Source: Methanomassiliicoccaceae archaeon (GTDB lineage Archaea > Thermoplasmatota > Thermoplasmata > Methanomassiliicoccales > Methanomethylophilaceae). From it: a stretch of DNA of 10,813 nt. The translations under genes and the position numbers were made by a program. This document shows, piece by piece, positions 1 to 6,192 of the stretch (positions are counted from its first letter, which is position 1; each line of letters begins with the position of its first letter). Below the pieces are notes generated by a model, which worked only from the letters and a program-made list of their open reading frames with translations, ran no database searches and was not told the DNA's origin. The stretch lies in assembly GCA_009780795.1 (NCBI GenBank), contig WQZJ01000036.1:1-10813 (forward strand). The letters are read 5' to 3'.

Positions 1-102
1 ATGTTCGGTGAATCCGTTTCATCGAAAACATTCGTGAACATGGTGAACGAGATCGGACACAACATAGAATGCTTCAATTTGATGAAGAGGGCGACGGCGT
101 GA
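1..102 (+). CDS. 3' end of an unidentified gene (partial)
   Basis: Frame 1 is open from the first base of the window to a TGA at 100-102, giving 33 residues; the other two plus frames stop within the first 36 bases. The peptide runs from MFGESVSS to NLMKRATA. The ATG at position 1 may be internal, since the window cuts here, so I treat this as the C-terminus of a longer protein. I do not recognise the family. The spacing to the next promoter (about 190) suggests the gene ends here and is not in an operon with DUF2240. It could also be chance open frame, because 33 codons is short. Confidence 0.4.
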   Translation: MFGESVSSKTFVNMVNEIGHNIECFNLMKRATA

Positions 103-194
103 GGGAATTATGAAACACAGTTGCAGACTTTTAATTTGTCCGGATGTCAGTGTCGCATGCGGTCCGCGTTCCGGCGGGACGGTGAACGACGTGA

Positions 195-201
195 TTTTAT
201 A
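195..201 (+). promoter_or_regulatory. TATA-like box of the DUF2240 gene
   Basis: TTTTATA is centred about 26 bases before the A of the ATG at 222. That is the usual distance from an archaeal TATA box to the transcription start, so the mRNA probably begins at or next to the start codon (leaderless). No Shine-Dalgarno-like sequence precedes the ATG. Confidence 0.55.
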
Positions 202-221
202 CCGCATCACGATTTCGTAGC

Positions 222-707
222 ATGGATCCCCTCGAACTTACTGCGGCCGCGTTCTTCAGGACCAAGGGCAAGAACGTCGTTACCGAGAACGAGTTCTTCA
301 TGGGCGTATCCATGGACCTGAGGTGGATGGGGCCCGGCGACACCAAGGAATTGATATCGCGGCTCGTGAGCGGCGGCATCCTGGAAAAGGACGGGGAATA
401 CCTGCGGCCGACGTTCGACGTCCGCACCGCCGACGTTCCGATAGGTTTCAAACCCACCGCTGACATGCTCGGTATCAAACAAAAGAGCGCTCCGCCCGCC
501 CCGCCGGCGGATGGTCTGCTGTCCGAACTTATGGCTGAGGCGGAATCCATTGGTATCAAGAGAAAGGATTTCATCGTCTCCGTGAACGCCATCCAGAAGA
601 GGATGAACGTAGATATCGAGATCGCTGCGCTGCTTCTCCTCAGAGATAACGGCGTCGATGTGACCGGACGCTGCGGTAACGCGTACGACGTTGTGGCGAA
701 GCGCTGA
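222..707 (+). CDS. DUF2240 family archaeal protein
   Basis: A 161-residue soluble protein that resembles the archaeal DUF2240 family as I remember it. The N-terminal part (about 1-82) has the pattern AAFFRTKG..., then a Trp-containing D-L-R-W-M-G segment, then a helix and a wing-like stretch ending SGGILEKDGEYLRPTFD, followed by VPIGFKP. This looks like a winged-helix fold, which is inference. A Pro/Ala-rich linker at about 87-95 joins it to a helical C-terminal part (97-161). No catalytic motif is visible, and I know of no established function for the family. The ATG at 222 fits a leaderless start. Its TGA directly abuts the stop codon of aMBF1 on the other strand, with no bases between them. 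Confidence 0.75.
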   Translation: MDPLELTAAAFFRTKGKNVVTENEFFMGVSMDLRWMGPGDTKELISRLVSGGILEKDGEYLRPTFDVRTADVPIGFKPTADMLGIKQKSAPPAPPADGLLSELMAEAESIGIKRKDFIVSVNAIQKRMNVDIEIAALLLLRDNGVDVTGRCGNAYDVVAKR

Positions 708-1208
708 TCATCCCTTTTTGACGAAGTTCTCCAACGTCATTCTGGACCCGGACTGCCTGTTCGTTCCGGCAGTGGACATCACCGTCTCCGTCAACCTGAT
801 GTTCAACGCCTTCTCTATCTTCCTCATCAGCTTTTCGTCGGGTATGAGGTTGTTCGCCTCGATCTTCGCTATTATCCCTTTCTTTTCGCTGATCGATGCC
901 GCGAACTGTTCCACGTCCATTCCCTTCGCGGCACGTGCCTCCCTTATGACCCTTCCGTAGTCGTCCACCAGTTCGATGGATTGAGTTCCTTCGTAAACGT
1001 CCCTGGTCTGCATCCTCTTCTCGCGCCTCTGCAGCCTCTCCTCGATCACGGCTGCGCTGGGGGCTGGCGCGGACGCTCCCGCCTTACCTCCCTGCGCCTT
1101 ATATTCCTCGCCGAATCTCATACAGTTCTGGCATACATGCAGCTTCGTACCTTCTATGAATGCGGGCCTCGCCGCGCCCGCCTCCTTTCCGCACAGTTCA
1201 CAGAGCAT
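708..1208 (-). CDS. Archaeal multiprotein bridging factor 1 (zinc ribbon + HTH)
   Basis: A 166-residue protein with the aMBF1 domain order. It starts with a zinc ribbon (Cys3, Cys6, Cys26, Cys29: two CxxC pairs), then an Ala/Pro-rich linker (about 42-53), a basic charged segment (56-70, with EERLQRREKR), and a Cro/XRE-type helix-turn-helix at about 82-138. The HTH includes VIREARAAKGMDVEQFA, a recognition-helix region ISEKKGIIAKIE and the closing LMRKIEKALNI. Eukaryotic MBF1 bridges TBP and activators. Archaeal MBF1 lacks the TBP-binding N-terminus and instead carries a zinc ribbon; it has been linked to transcription or ribosome-associated roles, which remain unsettled. It diverges from PAN, so the two could share upstream regulation. 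The start is the ATG at 1208, with a TATA-like element about 34 bases before it. Confidence 0.88.
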   Translation of the reverse strand: MLCELCGKEAGAARPAFIEGTKLHVCQNCMRFGEEYKAQGGKAGASAPAPSAAVIEERLQRREKRMQTRDVYEGTQSIELVDDYGRVIREARAAKGMDVEQFAASISEKKGIIAKIEANNLIPDEKLMRKIEKALNIRLTETVMSTAGTNRQSGSRMTLENFVKKG

Positions 1209-1238
1209 CTTTATCCCGTTTTCCCCATGTCTTCGTGA

Positions 1239-1246
1239 TAATTAAA
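1239..1246 (-). promoter_or_regulatory. TATA-like box of the aMBF1 gene
   Basis: Read on the minus strand, this stretch is TTTAATTA inside a longer AT-rich run. It predicts a transcript start near 1217 and a leader of about nine bases before the ATG at 1208. GGGAT at 1213-1217 (minus strand) is at best a weak ribosome-binding site. Confidence 0.4.
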
Positions 1247-1306
1247 CATAATCGTTCCCTCCGTGTGTGCGTTTTCGATTGAGAACGGATGCGTTATAAC
1301 GGAAGG

Positions 1307-1313
1307 TTAATAA
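1307..1313 (+). promoter_or_regulatory. TATA-like box of the PAN gene
   Basis: TTAATAA centred on 1310 predicts transcription start near 1336. That lies just before the GTG at 1339 and twelve bases before the ATG at 1348, so the box does not decide between the two possible start codons. A second AT stretch, GTTATAAC at 1292-1299, is an alternative. Confidence 0.45.
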
Positions 1314-1347
1314 TGTAGACGCATTAATCGGATACAGCGTGAAACAT

Positions 1348-2559
1348 ATGAGCAACGGATACGAGAGAGAATTGGCGGACGAGCTCAGGGATAAGATACG
1401 TTCTCTGGAGGACAAGAATGCCAGGCTCATGGACGAGGTGCAGAACGTGGAAGCTGAGAAACGCTCCCTCGACAGTGAGTTGTTCAGATCGCAGAAGGAA
1501 CTGAAGAGGATGAAGGCCGAGATGGAACGTCTGAAGTGCCCGCCGCTCATAATAGGCACGCTGAGGGACCTCCTCGCCGACAACCGCGTTGTCGTGAAGA
1601 GCTCCACCGGACCTGACTTCATCGTCTCCGTTTCAGACCTCATACCGAAGAGGGACCTCATACCCGGCTCGCGCGTCTCGATGAACAAACAGACACTGGC
1701 GGTGATGGACATCCTGCCGGCACCGCTGGACCCTGTGGTGACCGGGGCGGAGATCATCGACAAGCCTGATATCACGTACGACGATGTCGGAGGCCTCAAA
1801 TATCAGATGATGGAACTGCGCGAAGCGGTCGAAGACCCGCTGCTCCGCCCGGAACTCTACAAGAAGGTTGGTATAGAGCCGCCGAAGGGAGTGCTGCTCG
1901 TCGGCCCGCCCGGCACAGGTAAGACGCTTATGGCAAAGGCGGTCGCGAACGCGACGCAGGCCGCATTCATCAGGCTCGTGGGTTCCGAGCTTGTTCAGAA
2001 ATACATCGGCGAAGGCGCCAGACTCGTACGCGAACTGTTCGATCTCGCCAAGGAGAAGGCCCCGAGCATCATATTCATAGACGAACTTGACTCCGTCGGC
2101 GCGAAGCGGCTGGACGGGTCCACATCCGGCGACCGTGAGGTGCAGAGGACGCTCATGCAGTTGCTCTCGGAACTTGACGGTTTCACACCGACCAGCAACA
2201 TAAAGATAATCGGCGCAACGAACAGACCGGACATACTGGACGAGGCGTTGCTCAGACCCGGAAGGTTCGACAGGATCATAGACATCGGTCTGCCGGACGT
2301 CGAAGGCAGAACGGAGATATTCAAGATACACACGTCCTACATGAACATAGACGGCCACATAGACACCAAGGCACTTGCGATGATGACCGAGGGTGCCTCC
2401 GGTGCCGAGATAAAGTCGATATGCACCGAGGCCGGCATGCTCGCGATACGTGACGGAAGGGATTGCGTCACGGTGTCCGACTTCGACAGGGCCAAGTCGA
2501 AGGTCATGGAAGTGGAAAAGAACAAGATGAGCAAACCGCCCGCTCTCATGTTCGCGTGA
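1348..2559 (+). CDS. pan: Proteasome-activating nucleotidase (PAN), AAA+ unfoldase
   Basis: A 403-residue AAA+ ATPase that unfolds proteins and feeds them into the archaeal 20S proteasome; it is the homologue of the 26S Rpt subunits. Domains in order: a coiled coil (about 5-62), a Cys-Pro-Pro junction at 64-66 (PAN needs a cis-proline here), an OB domain (about 67-137) and an AAA+ module. Visible motifs are Walker A GPPGTGKT 186-193, pore loop Tyr-Ile-Gly 219-221, Walker B IIFIDELD 241-248 (Asp245, Glu246), sensor-1 Asn292 and arginine fingers Arg303/Arg306 in LRPGRFDR. The small helical domain ends in Met-Phe-Ala, where PAN normally has hydrophobic-Tyr-X for docking into the proteasome. A GTG at 1339 would add three residues; I prefer the ATG. 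The stop lies one base from the convergent GPN GTPase stop. The proteasome core genes are not in the window. Confidence 0.95.
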   Translation: MSNGYERELADELRDKIRSLEDKNARLMDEVQNVEAEKRSLDSELFRSQKELKRMKAEMERLKCPPLIIGTLRDLLADNRVVVKSSTGPDFIVSVSDLIPKRDLIPGSRVSMNKQTLAVMDILPAPLDPVVTGAEIIDKPDITYDDVGGLKYQMMELREAVEDPLLRPELYKKVGIEPPKGVLLVGPPGTGKTLMAKAVANATQAAFIRLVGSELVQKYIGEGARLVRELFDLAKEKAPSIIFIDELDSVGAKRLDGSTSGDREVQRTLMQLLSELDGFTPTSNIKIIGATNRPDILDEALLRPGRFDRIIDIGLPDVEGRTEIFKIHTSYMNIDGHIDTKALAMMTEGASGAEIKSICTEAGMLAIRDGRDCVTVSDFDRAKSKVMEVEKNKMSKPPALMFA

Positions 2560-2560
2560 T

Positions 2561-3325
2561 TCAGCCGGATTCCGCGTCGTCACCGCCGAAGAAGCATTGC
2601 TGCGATGCTGCGTACAGCTCCTCCATGCCCAATGATTCCTTTGCGGACACCGCTTTGATACCGCCGAACACGCCTATGCTCTCCATCGCCTTGAACAGCT
2701 CCATGCCTATCGCCGTCTGCGGGTCGCCGTCGTTGTCCAACATATCACCATACAGCGCATCCGGGTCCGAGAACCACGTCAAGACCTTGTCCAGTTCACT
2801 ATCACCCAGCAGGTCTGATTTCGATAATATGTTGATGGTCGGCATACGCATGCGGAATTGAACTATCGACGACAGCATCACCGACGTTATGAAACCGTTG
2901 GACGTCCTGCACAGCATCGGATCCGCCAGGAACACGCTCATCGACCTCTCTTTTCCGAGGGCCTCGGCGATGATGTCGGACGACTTCCTGAACACGAACA
3001 GCTCCAGTTGTCCGGGCGTGTCTATGAGCACGTATTTCGTCTTATAGGTGCTGAGTGCGTCCAGCAGCTTCTCGATGTTCATGGCCATCAGGTCCGCACA
3101 GACGATCTGTGCCCCGTTCGGGCCCAGCGAGTATTCGTACATGACCTCCTGCAGGTCTATCCATTCCCGTATGTCTATGTCCGCGACATACGGCAGGGAG
3201 TCCGCTCCGGGATCCAGGTTCACGATTATCGAATCTATGCCGTTGAAATCCAACCATTCTTTGTACGAGAGAACGAGCGAGCTCTTCCCGCTGCCCGCGG
3301 TGCCGATGAAATAAATGTTCCTCAT
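2561..3325 (-). CDS. GPN-loop GTPase
   Basis: A 254-residue P-loop GTPase of the GPN family. The motifs are in the right order: P-loop GTAGSGKS at 8-15, the switch-like NLDPGAD at 36-42, the family-defining Gly-Pro-Asn at 68-70 (in SLGPNGA), the G3-type DTPGQLE at 102-108, and SKSD at 168-171 in place of the usual NKxD guanine-recognition motif. GPN GTPases work as dimers, with the GPN loop reaching the partner's active site. The eukaryotic paralogues help assemble and import RNA polymerase II; the archaeal role is not well established. A TTG at 3358 would add eleven residues, but the ATG at 3325 places the P-loop at the usual distance from the N-terminus, so I use it. The C-terminus (FFGGDDAESG) is short and acidic. 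It converges with PAN, one base apart. Confidence 0.9.
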   Translation of the reverse strand: MRNIYFIGTAGSGKSSLVLSYKEWLDFNGIDSIIVNLDPGADSLPYVADIDIREWIDLQEVMYEYSLGPNGAQIVCADLMAMNIEKLLDALSTYKTKYVLIDTPGQLELFVFRKSSDIIAEALGKERSMSVFLADPMLCRTSNGFITSVMLSSIVQFRMRMPTINILSKSDLLGDSELDKVLTWFSDPDALYGDMLDNDGDPQTAIGMELFKAMESIGVFGGIKAVSAKESLGMEELYAASQQCFFGGDDAESG

Positions 3326-3404
3326 TTGATCGCCGACATGCGAACGTGATATGCGCAATAAGCCTTTGCTTATGTTAACAGTCCTTTTTCAGCCCTTCCC
3401 TGTT

Positions 3405-3421
3405 GTATATATTTTTTATAC
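3405..3421. repeat. AT-rich inverted repeat in the GPN/DUF998 divergent gap
   Basis: GTATA at 3405-3409 and TATAC at 3417-3421 form a perfect 5-base inverted repeat around a T-rich spacer. It lies in the 195-base gap between divergently transcribed genes, about 80-95 bases upstream of the GPN GTPase ATG. It could be a distal TATA box for that gene or an operator, or simply chance in an AT-rich promoter region. Confidence 0.3.
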
Positions 3422-3452
3422 CTGTATAACGCGCCTTTCTTCTTGAAAAGCA

Positions 3453-3460
3453 TTAATATA
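3453..3460 (+). promoter_or_regulatory. TATA-like box of the DUF998 membrane-protein gene
   Basis: TTAATATA centred near 3456 predicts transcription start around 3482. That leaves a leader of almost 40 bases carrying a good ribosome-binding site, unlike the leaderless layout of several neighbours. Confidence 0.45.
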
Positions 3461-3507
3461 CAGCGTTCGTCGTAACGTGGCACAATATGGCCCGTGTGCT
3501 TCGGGTT

Positions 3508-3513
3508 AGGAGA
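3508..3513 (+). promoter_or_regulatory. Shine-Dalgarno site deciding the start at 3521
   Basis: AGGAGA lies seven bases before the ATG at 3521 and would fall inside the coding sequence if the in-frame GTG at 3494 were used. It therefore favours 3521 as the true start. Confidence 0.6.
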
Positions 3514-3520
3514 AATTCAT

Positions 3521-4735
3521 ATGGAACTCGTGAAAGAACGGAACATCTTCATCGGTCTGGCGGCGCTGCTCGCGGTGATAGTGTTCGGATTATCATGGTA
3601 CACGGCCGCCCATTCCGACCCGGCGTGGGTGTTCGGTACGAACTTCCTCAGCGATCTGGGCGTTTCCGACATCTGGGCGGCGAACATGTTCTTCAACATG
3701 GGCTGCTTGTTCGCAGGCATACTGTTCATATGGTTCGGTCTCGGTCTTCTGTTGTCGAACGGGAAGGTCGTCGAGAGGGCCGCCGGCCTGCTCGTTGTGA
3801 TCTCCGGTCTGGCGATGGCACTGATCGGTATCATCACAGAGGGCGAGTCGTTGCACGCGCCCATCGCCTACGCCGCGTTCGGGGTCGGCTTCCTGGCGCT
3901 GATACTGCTTGCCTTGAAGGACTGGAAGGACGGCCTCAAAGTGCTGTCGTTACTGACGCCCATCGGCATCGTCCTCGGGGCGCTGACGTACCTCATACTT
4001 GAGACGGAGATGCTGACCGCGGGTGCGGAATGGTGCTTCCTCGTCGGATTCCCGGGCGTCGAGACGATGGCTGCGCTGATATTGCTTACACTGTTCGCAC
4101 TGCAGGGAATGAAATACCTGTACCAGGGGGCTCTCGAGAAGAGGCTGCCCGACGGAACGGGGATATCTGACAGACACAGACTCGGATACGGCTTCGCACT
4201 GTTGGTGGGCGCGACCGCATTCCTGGTGTTCTGGCTGTTCTCGATACAGTCGGTACCGGAGTGGTCCTTCGGCGGCGATCTGATATATGAGCTCGGAATG
4301 ACCGGTGGCGACGCCACCGCCTACTTCTCGATCGCATGCATGGTCGGCGGTGCGTTCCTCGTGTTCTACGGAGTGGGCGCGGGTATGATGCGCCGCATAT
4401 ATGCGCGCAACGTCTCCGGCTTCTTCATCACGATGGTGGGCATCGTGCTCATACTGGAGGGCCTGGCGCTCATGGCATCCGGTGAGGTGTCCGAGGTCAT
4501 GGAGTACATCGTGATCGTGATGGGCGTCGCAGCGCTCGCGTGCATAACACTGGCGGACTGGCAGCAGAAGCGCATGATAACGGCTGCGTTCTACCTGGTG
4601 ATACTGCTGTGCGGCGCGACGGCTCTCCTGTTCTTCGGGTATGAGCTCGCCTCGGCAGTGGCTGTGCTCGCGTTCTTCGTGATGCTCCTGATAGAGGGTA
4701 CAAGGCTGATCAACAGCGTCAAACCGAGCGACTAA
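3521..4735 (+). CDS. 12-helix membrane protein, two DUF998-like halves
   Basis: A 404-residue, strongly hydrophobic integral membrane protein. I count about twelve transmembrane helices: roughly 8-28, 54-78, 86-106, 114-132, 141-161, 172-195, 222-242, 265-288, 298-318, 326-344, 352-372 and 376-393. Helices 1-6 and 7-12 look like two copies of one unit joined by a charged linker (about 202-220, EKRLPDGTG...). The first unit has DPAWVFGTNFLSDLGVS followed by a helix ending FIWFGLGLLL; the second has VPEWSFGGDLIYELGMT followed by FLVFYGVGAGMM. The N-F-L-S-D-L-G pattern and six-helix layout recall the DUF998 family, which has no established function that I know of. No signal peptide or enzymatic motif is visible. 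Its stop codon sits in the loop of a terminator-like hairpin. A transporter or sensor role is possible but unsupported. Confidence 0.8.
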   Translation: MELVKERNIFIGLAALLAVIVFGLSWYTAAHSDPAWVFGTNFLSDLGVSDIWAANMFFNMGCLFAGILFIWFGLGLLLSNGKVVERAAGLLVVISGLAMALIGIITEGESLHAPIAYAAFGVGFLALILLALKDWKDGLKVLSLLTPIGIVLGALTYLILETEMLTAGAEWCFLVGFPGVETMAALILLTLFALQGMKYLYQGALEKRLPDGTGISDRHRLGYGFALLVGATAFLVFWLFSIQSVPEWSFGGDLIYELGMTGGDATAYFSIACMVGGAFLVFYGVGAGMMRRIYARNVSGFFITMVGIVLILEGLALMASGEVSEVMEYIVIVMGVAALACITLADWQQKRMITAAFYLVILLCGATALLFFGYELASAVAVLAFFVMLLIEGTRLINSVKPSD

Positions 4736-4756
4736 CGTCGCTCCTCTTTGTTTTTC
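4726..4756 (+). terminator. Hairpin plus T-rich tract at the end of the DUF998 gene
   Basis: GAGCGAC (4726-4732) and GTCGCTC (4737-4743) form a perfect 7-base stem. The 4-base loop TAAC contains the TAA stop codon. The stem is followed by a T-rich run, CTCTTTGTTTTTC. The geometry matches an intrinsic terminator. In archaea the T-rich tract alone may be what ends transcription. Confidence 0.5.
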
Positions 4757-4961
4757 ATTCTTCCGGACAGCGAACGCTCCCTTCCGTACGATGATGATAC
4801 ATGCATGACATCGGCGGGAAGTTGAGAGGAGGAACATCGTTCTCATACGGAGACTCACGAACGCTGCTGCCGCTCTCGTGCGAATAAGGGCACACGTGAC
4901 ATGGTACGGACGCTTGCTTGTTCGGAGAGACAAGGATACGGAACGGCGCTGTCGCCACGCT
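4757..4961. other. Intergenic stretch without a convincing gene
   Basis: This is the middle of the 280-base gap between two convergent genes. It carries no tRNA-like arm and no tandem repeat. A 67-codon frame on the minus strand (4755-4958, GTG start) contains CxxC and CxxxH spacings, but it has no recognisable fold or ribosome-binding site and I do not call it. A short stem, CTTG...CAAG (about 4917-4934), is weak. Confidence 0.4.
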
Positions 4962-4993
4962 GAATGAAATAAAGGAAGAGGGTGTGCGCCCTC
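4962..4993 (-). terminator. Hairpin plus T-rich tract after the four-helix membrane protein
   Basis: Read on the minus strand, GAGGGC (4988-4993) pairs with ACCCTC (4978-4983), giving five Watson-Crick pairs plus one wobble around a GCAC loop. A T-rich tract, TTCCTTTATTTCATTC, follows. The structure begins 23 bases after the stop codon of the gene at 5016-5384. It mirrors the terminator at the other end of this convergent gap. Confidence 0.45.
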
Positions 4994-5015
4994 ATTCAAA
5001 GAACGGGAAATATGT

Positions 5016-5384
5016 TTAAACTCTGTCCGCCTCGATCCACCGTCTCGACTCCTGGGTGGTCGTGAACACGATCATCAGACATGACAGTATCACAAGCGTC
5101 ACCGTGAACGGGAAGTCTATAACGCCGAATATATGCGCCAGTATCGGGACCGCCGTACACAGGACCTGCATGAATATCAAGAATCTCCACGACCATTGTC
5201 CGTTGGAACTCAGCGAGCCGGCGACCGCTATGAACAATATCAGCGACAGAAGGCAGAATCCCATCCTGAGTTCGAGGCCGTCCTCCGTGACCCTTAACCC
5301 GGATATGGTGACCATGAGCGCGAAGAACGCCCCGATCAAAGCCAACGTCGAAGCGACGACGACATATATTGGTCTCTCTTCCAT
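5016..5384 (-). CDS. Small four-helix membrane protein, function unknown
   Basis: A 122-residue protein with four predicted transmembrane helices, at about 6-28, 40-58, 67-89 and 91-108. The loop between helices 1 and 2 (RVTEDGLELR) and the short C-terminal tail (TQESRRWIEADRV) are charged. A Trp/Arg pair stands at the start of helix 3 (QWSWRF). I do not recognise the family. The start is the ATG at 5382-5384, preceded by GGTG and a TATA-like box, so expression is plausible. It is divergent from the HTH-riboflavin kinase, sharing a 130-base region that holds a 10-base palindrome. It could be under that regulator's control, but its size is well below that of the usual riboflavin transporters and nothing in it marks it as one. 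Confidence 0.65.
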   Translation of the reverse strand: MEERPIYVVVASTLALIGAFFALMVTISGLRVTEDGLELRMGFCLLSLILFIAVAGSLSSNGQWSWRFLIFMQVLCTAVPILAHIFGVIDFPFTVTLVILSCLMIVFTTTQESRRWIEADRV

Positions 5385-5416
5385 GATTGCACCTATGGTC
5401 CCGGAGATTACAGTCT

Positions 5417-5428
5417 ATTTATTAATAT
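5417..5428 (-). promoter_or_regulatory. TATA-like box of the four-helix membrane-protein gene
   Basis: On the minus strand this reads ATATTAATAAAT. It predicts a transcript start near 5395 and a leader of about ten bases holding GGTG before the ATG at 5384. Confidence 0.45.
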
Positions 5429-5440
5429 GTTACACACACG

Positions 5441-5450
5441 GGGCGCGCCC
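5441..5450. repeat. Perfect GC palindrome between divergent promoters
   Basis: GGGCGCGCCC is fully self-complementary. It lies between the TATA boxes of the divergent membrane-protein gene and the HTH-riboflavin kinase gene. Position and symmetry fit an operator or a B-recognition-type element. It shares the GGGCGCGC core with intergenic sites at 10135 and 10683. No binding protein can be assigned from sequence alone. Confidence 0.35.
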
Positions 5451-5483
5451 TGGAAGGCGCACGGGACGGAACCGACAGCAACG

Positions 5484-5490
5484 TTAATAT
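5484..5490 (+). promoter_or_regulatory. TATA-like box of the riboflavin kinase gene
   Basis: TTAATAT centred on 5487 predicts transcription start near 5513, two bases before the ATG at 5515. This implies a leaderless transcript and argues against the in-frame TTG at 5506. Confidence 0.55.
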
Positions 5491-5514
5491 CCTGTCAACT
5501 ACAATTTGGGCACG

Positions 5515-6192
5515 ATGGATGAGAAGTATTCGTTCTCCCTGAGGAAGATCGCCCTGCTCGGCGGCATCAACAATTACATCGCGGTCTCATCCCGTGAACT
5601 GGGAGATGCGCTCGGCATGAGCCAACAATCCGCATCCAAAAGGATATTGGAGCTTCTCGAGGAGAAGTATCTCATCCGCGACCTCGGTGCCAGAAGACAG
5701 CGGATAAAGATAACTGATATCGGGGTCGAGGAACTTCGGAAGGAATACAACGAGTACCGCCGGATATTCGAGCTCACCGACCACGTCACACTTCACGGCA
5801 AGATATCATCGGGCATGGGCGAGGGCGGGTACTACATCAACCAGAAGCCGTACATGGACCAGTTCTACGCCAAACTCAGATTCAAACCGTTCGAGGGGAC
5901 GCTGAACATCAAGGTGGCCGTCGAGGACCTCGATAAGCTGGAAGTTGTCAGGAACATGCCCGGCCATGTGATCGACGGATTCGAGAAGGACGGCAGGACG
6001 TTCGGAAAGGTCATGGCGTACCGCGCCAAGATACAGAACCTGGACTGCGCGATCGTCGTCCCTGAGAGATCGCATTACGAGGATACGATGGAACTTGTGT
6101 GCAAGTTCCATCTCAGAAGGACATTGAGCATCAAGGACGGCGACGATGTTGCCGTTATCGTTGACCTAACTCCTCTTTCTCCCGAAAACTAG
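5515..6192 (+). CDS. ribK: HTH-linked CTP-dependent riboflavin kinase (RbkR-like)
   Basis: A 225-residue two-domain protein. Residues about 5-70 form a winged helix-turn-helix (VSSRELGDALGMSQQSASKR, then a wing near GARRQRIKIT). Residues about 90-222 are the DUF120 riboflavin kinase, which makes FMN from riboflavin with CTP as phosphate donor (EC 2.7.1.161). Signatures are HGKISSGMGEGGYY at 94-107, KPFEGTLNIKV at 124-134, VVPERSHY at 181-188 and the closing LRRTLSIKDGDDV. Proteins with this architecture (RbkR) have been described as bifunctional: kinase and repressor/activator of flavin genes. Whether this copy binds DNA is inference. The start is the ATG at 5515 (leaderless). No other riboflavin pathway gene is visible nearby. 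Its last 27 bases overlap the 3' end of trmI on the other strand. Confidence 0.9.
   Translation: MDEKYSFSLRKIALLGGINNYIAVSSRELGDALGMSQQSASKRILELLEEKYLIRDLGARRQRIKITDIGVEELRKEYNEYRRIFELTDHVTLHGKISSGMGEGGYYINQKPYMDQFYAKLRFKPFEGTLNIKVAVEDLDKLEVVRNMPGHVIDGFEKDGRTFGKVMAYRAKIQNLDCAIVVPERSHYEDTMELVCKFHLRRTLSIKDGDDVAVIVDLTPLSPEN

Noticed and set aside
1339..1347. GTG start adding three residues to PAN.
   Set aside because: It cannot be excluded, since the predicted transcript start is at about 1336, but the ATG at 1348 is the stronger start codon and nothing in the extra residues is needed for the coiled coil.
1633..2583. A 316-codon minus-strand open frame opposite PAN.
   Set aside because: PAN on the plus strand has every AAA+ motif; the antisense product shows no domain and is a shadow of the codon bias.
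4755..4958. A 67-codon minus-strand frame in the convergent gap with CxxC and CxxxH spacings, resembling a tiny zinc protein.
   Set aside because: It starts with GTG, lacks a ribosome-binding site, overlaps both terminator-like regions' surroundings and has no conserved-looking fold. A frame of this size is expected by chance in GC-rich DNA.
3950..4999. A 349-codon minus-strand open frame opposite the DUF998 gene.
   Set aside because: Its product is extremely rich in His, Arg and Glu, which is typical of the strand opposite a hydrophobic membrane-protein gene. The plus-strand frame has clear helices and a good start.
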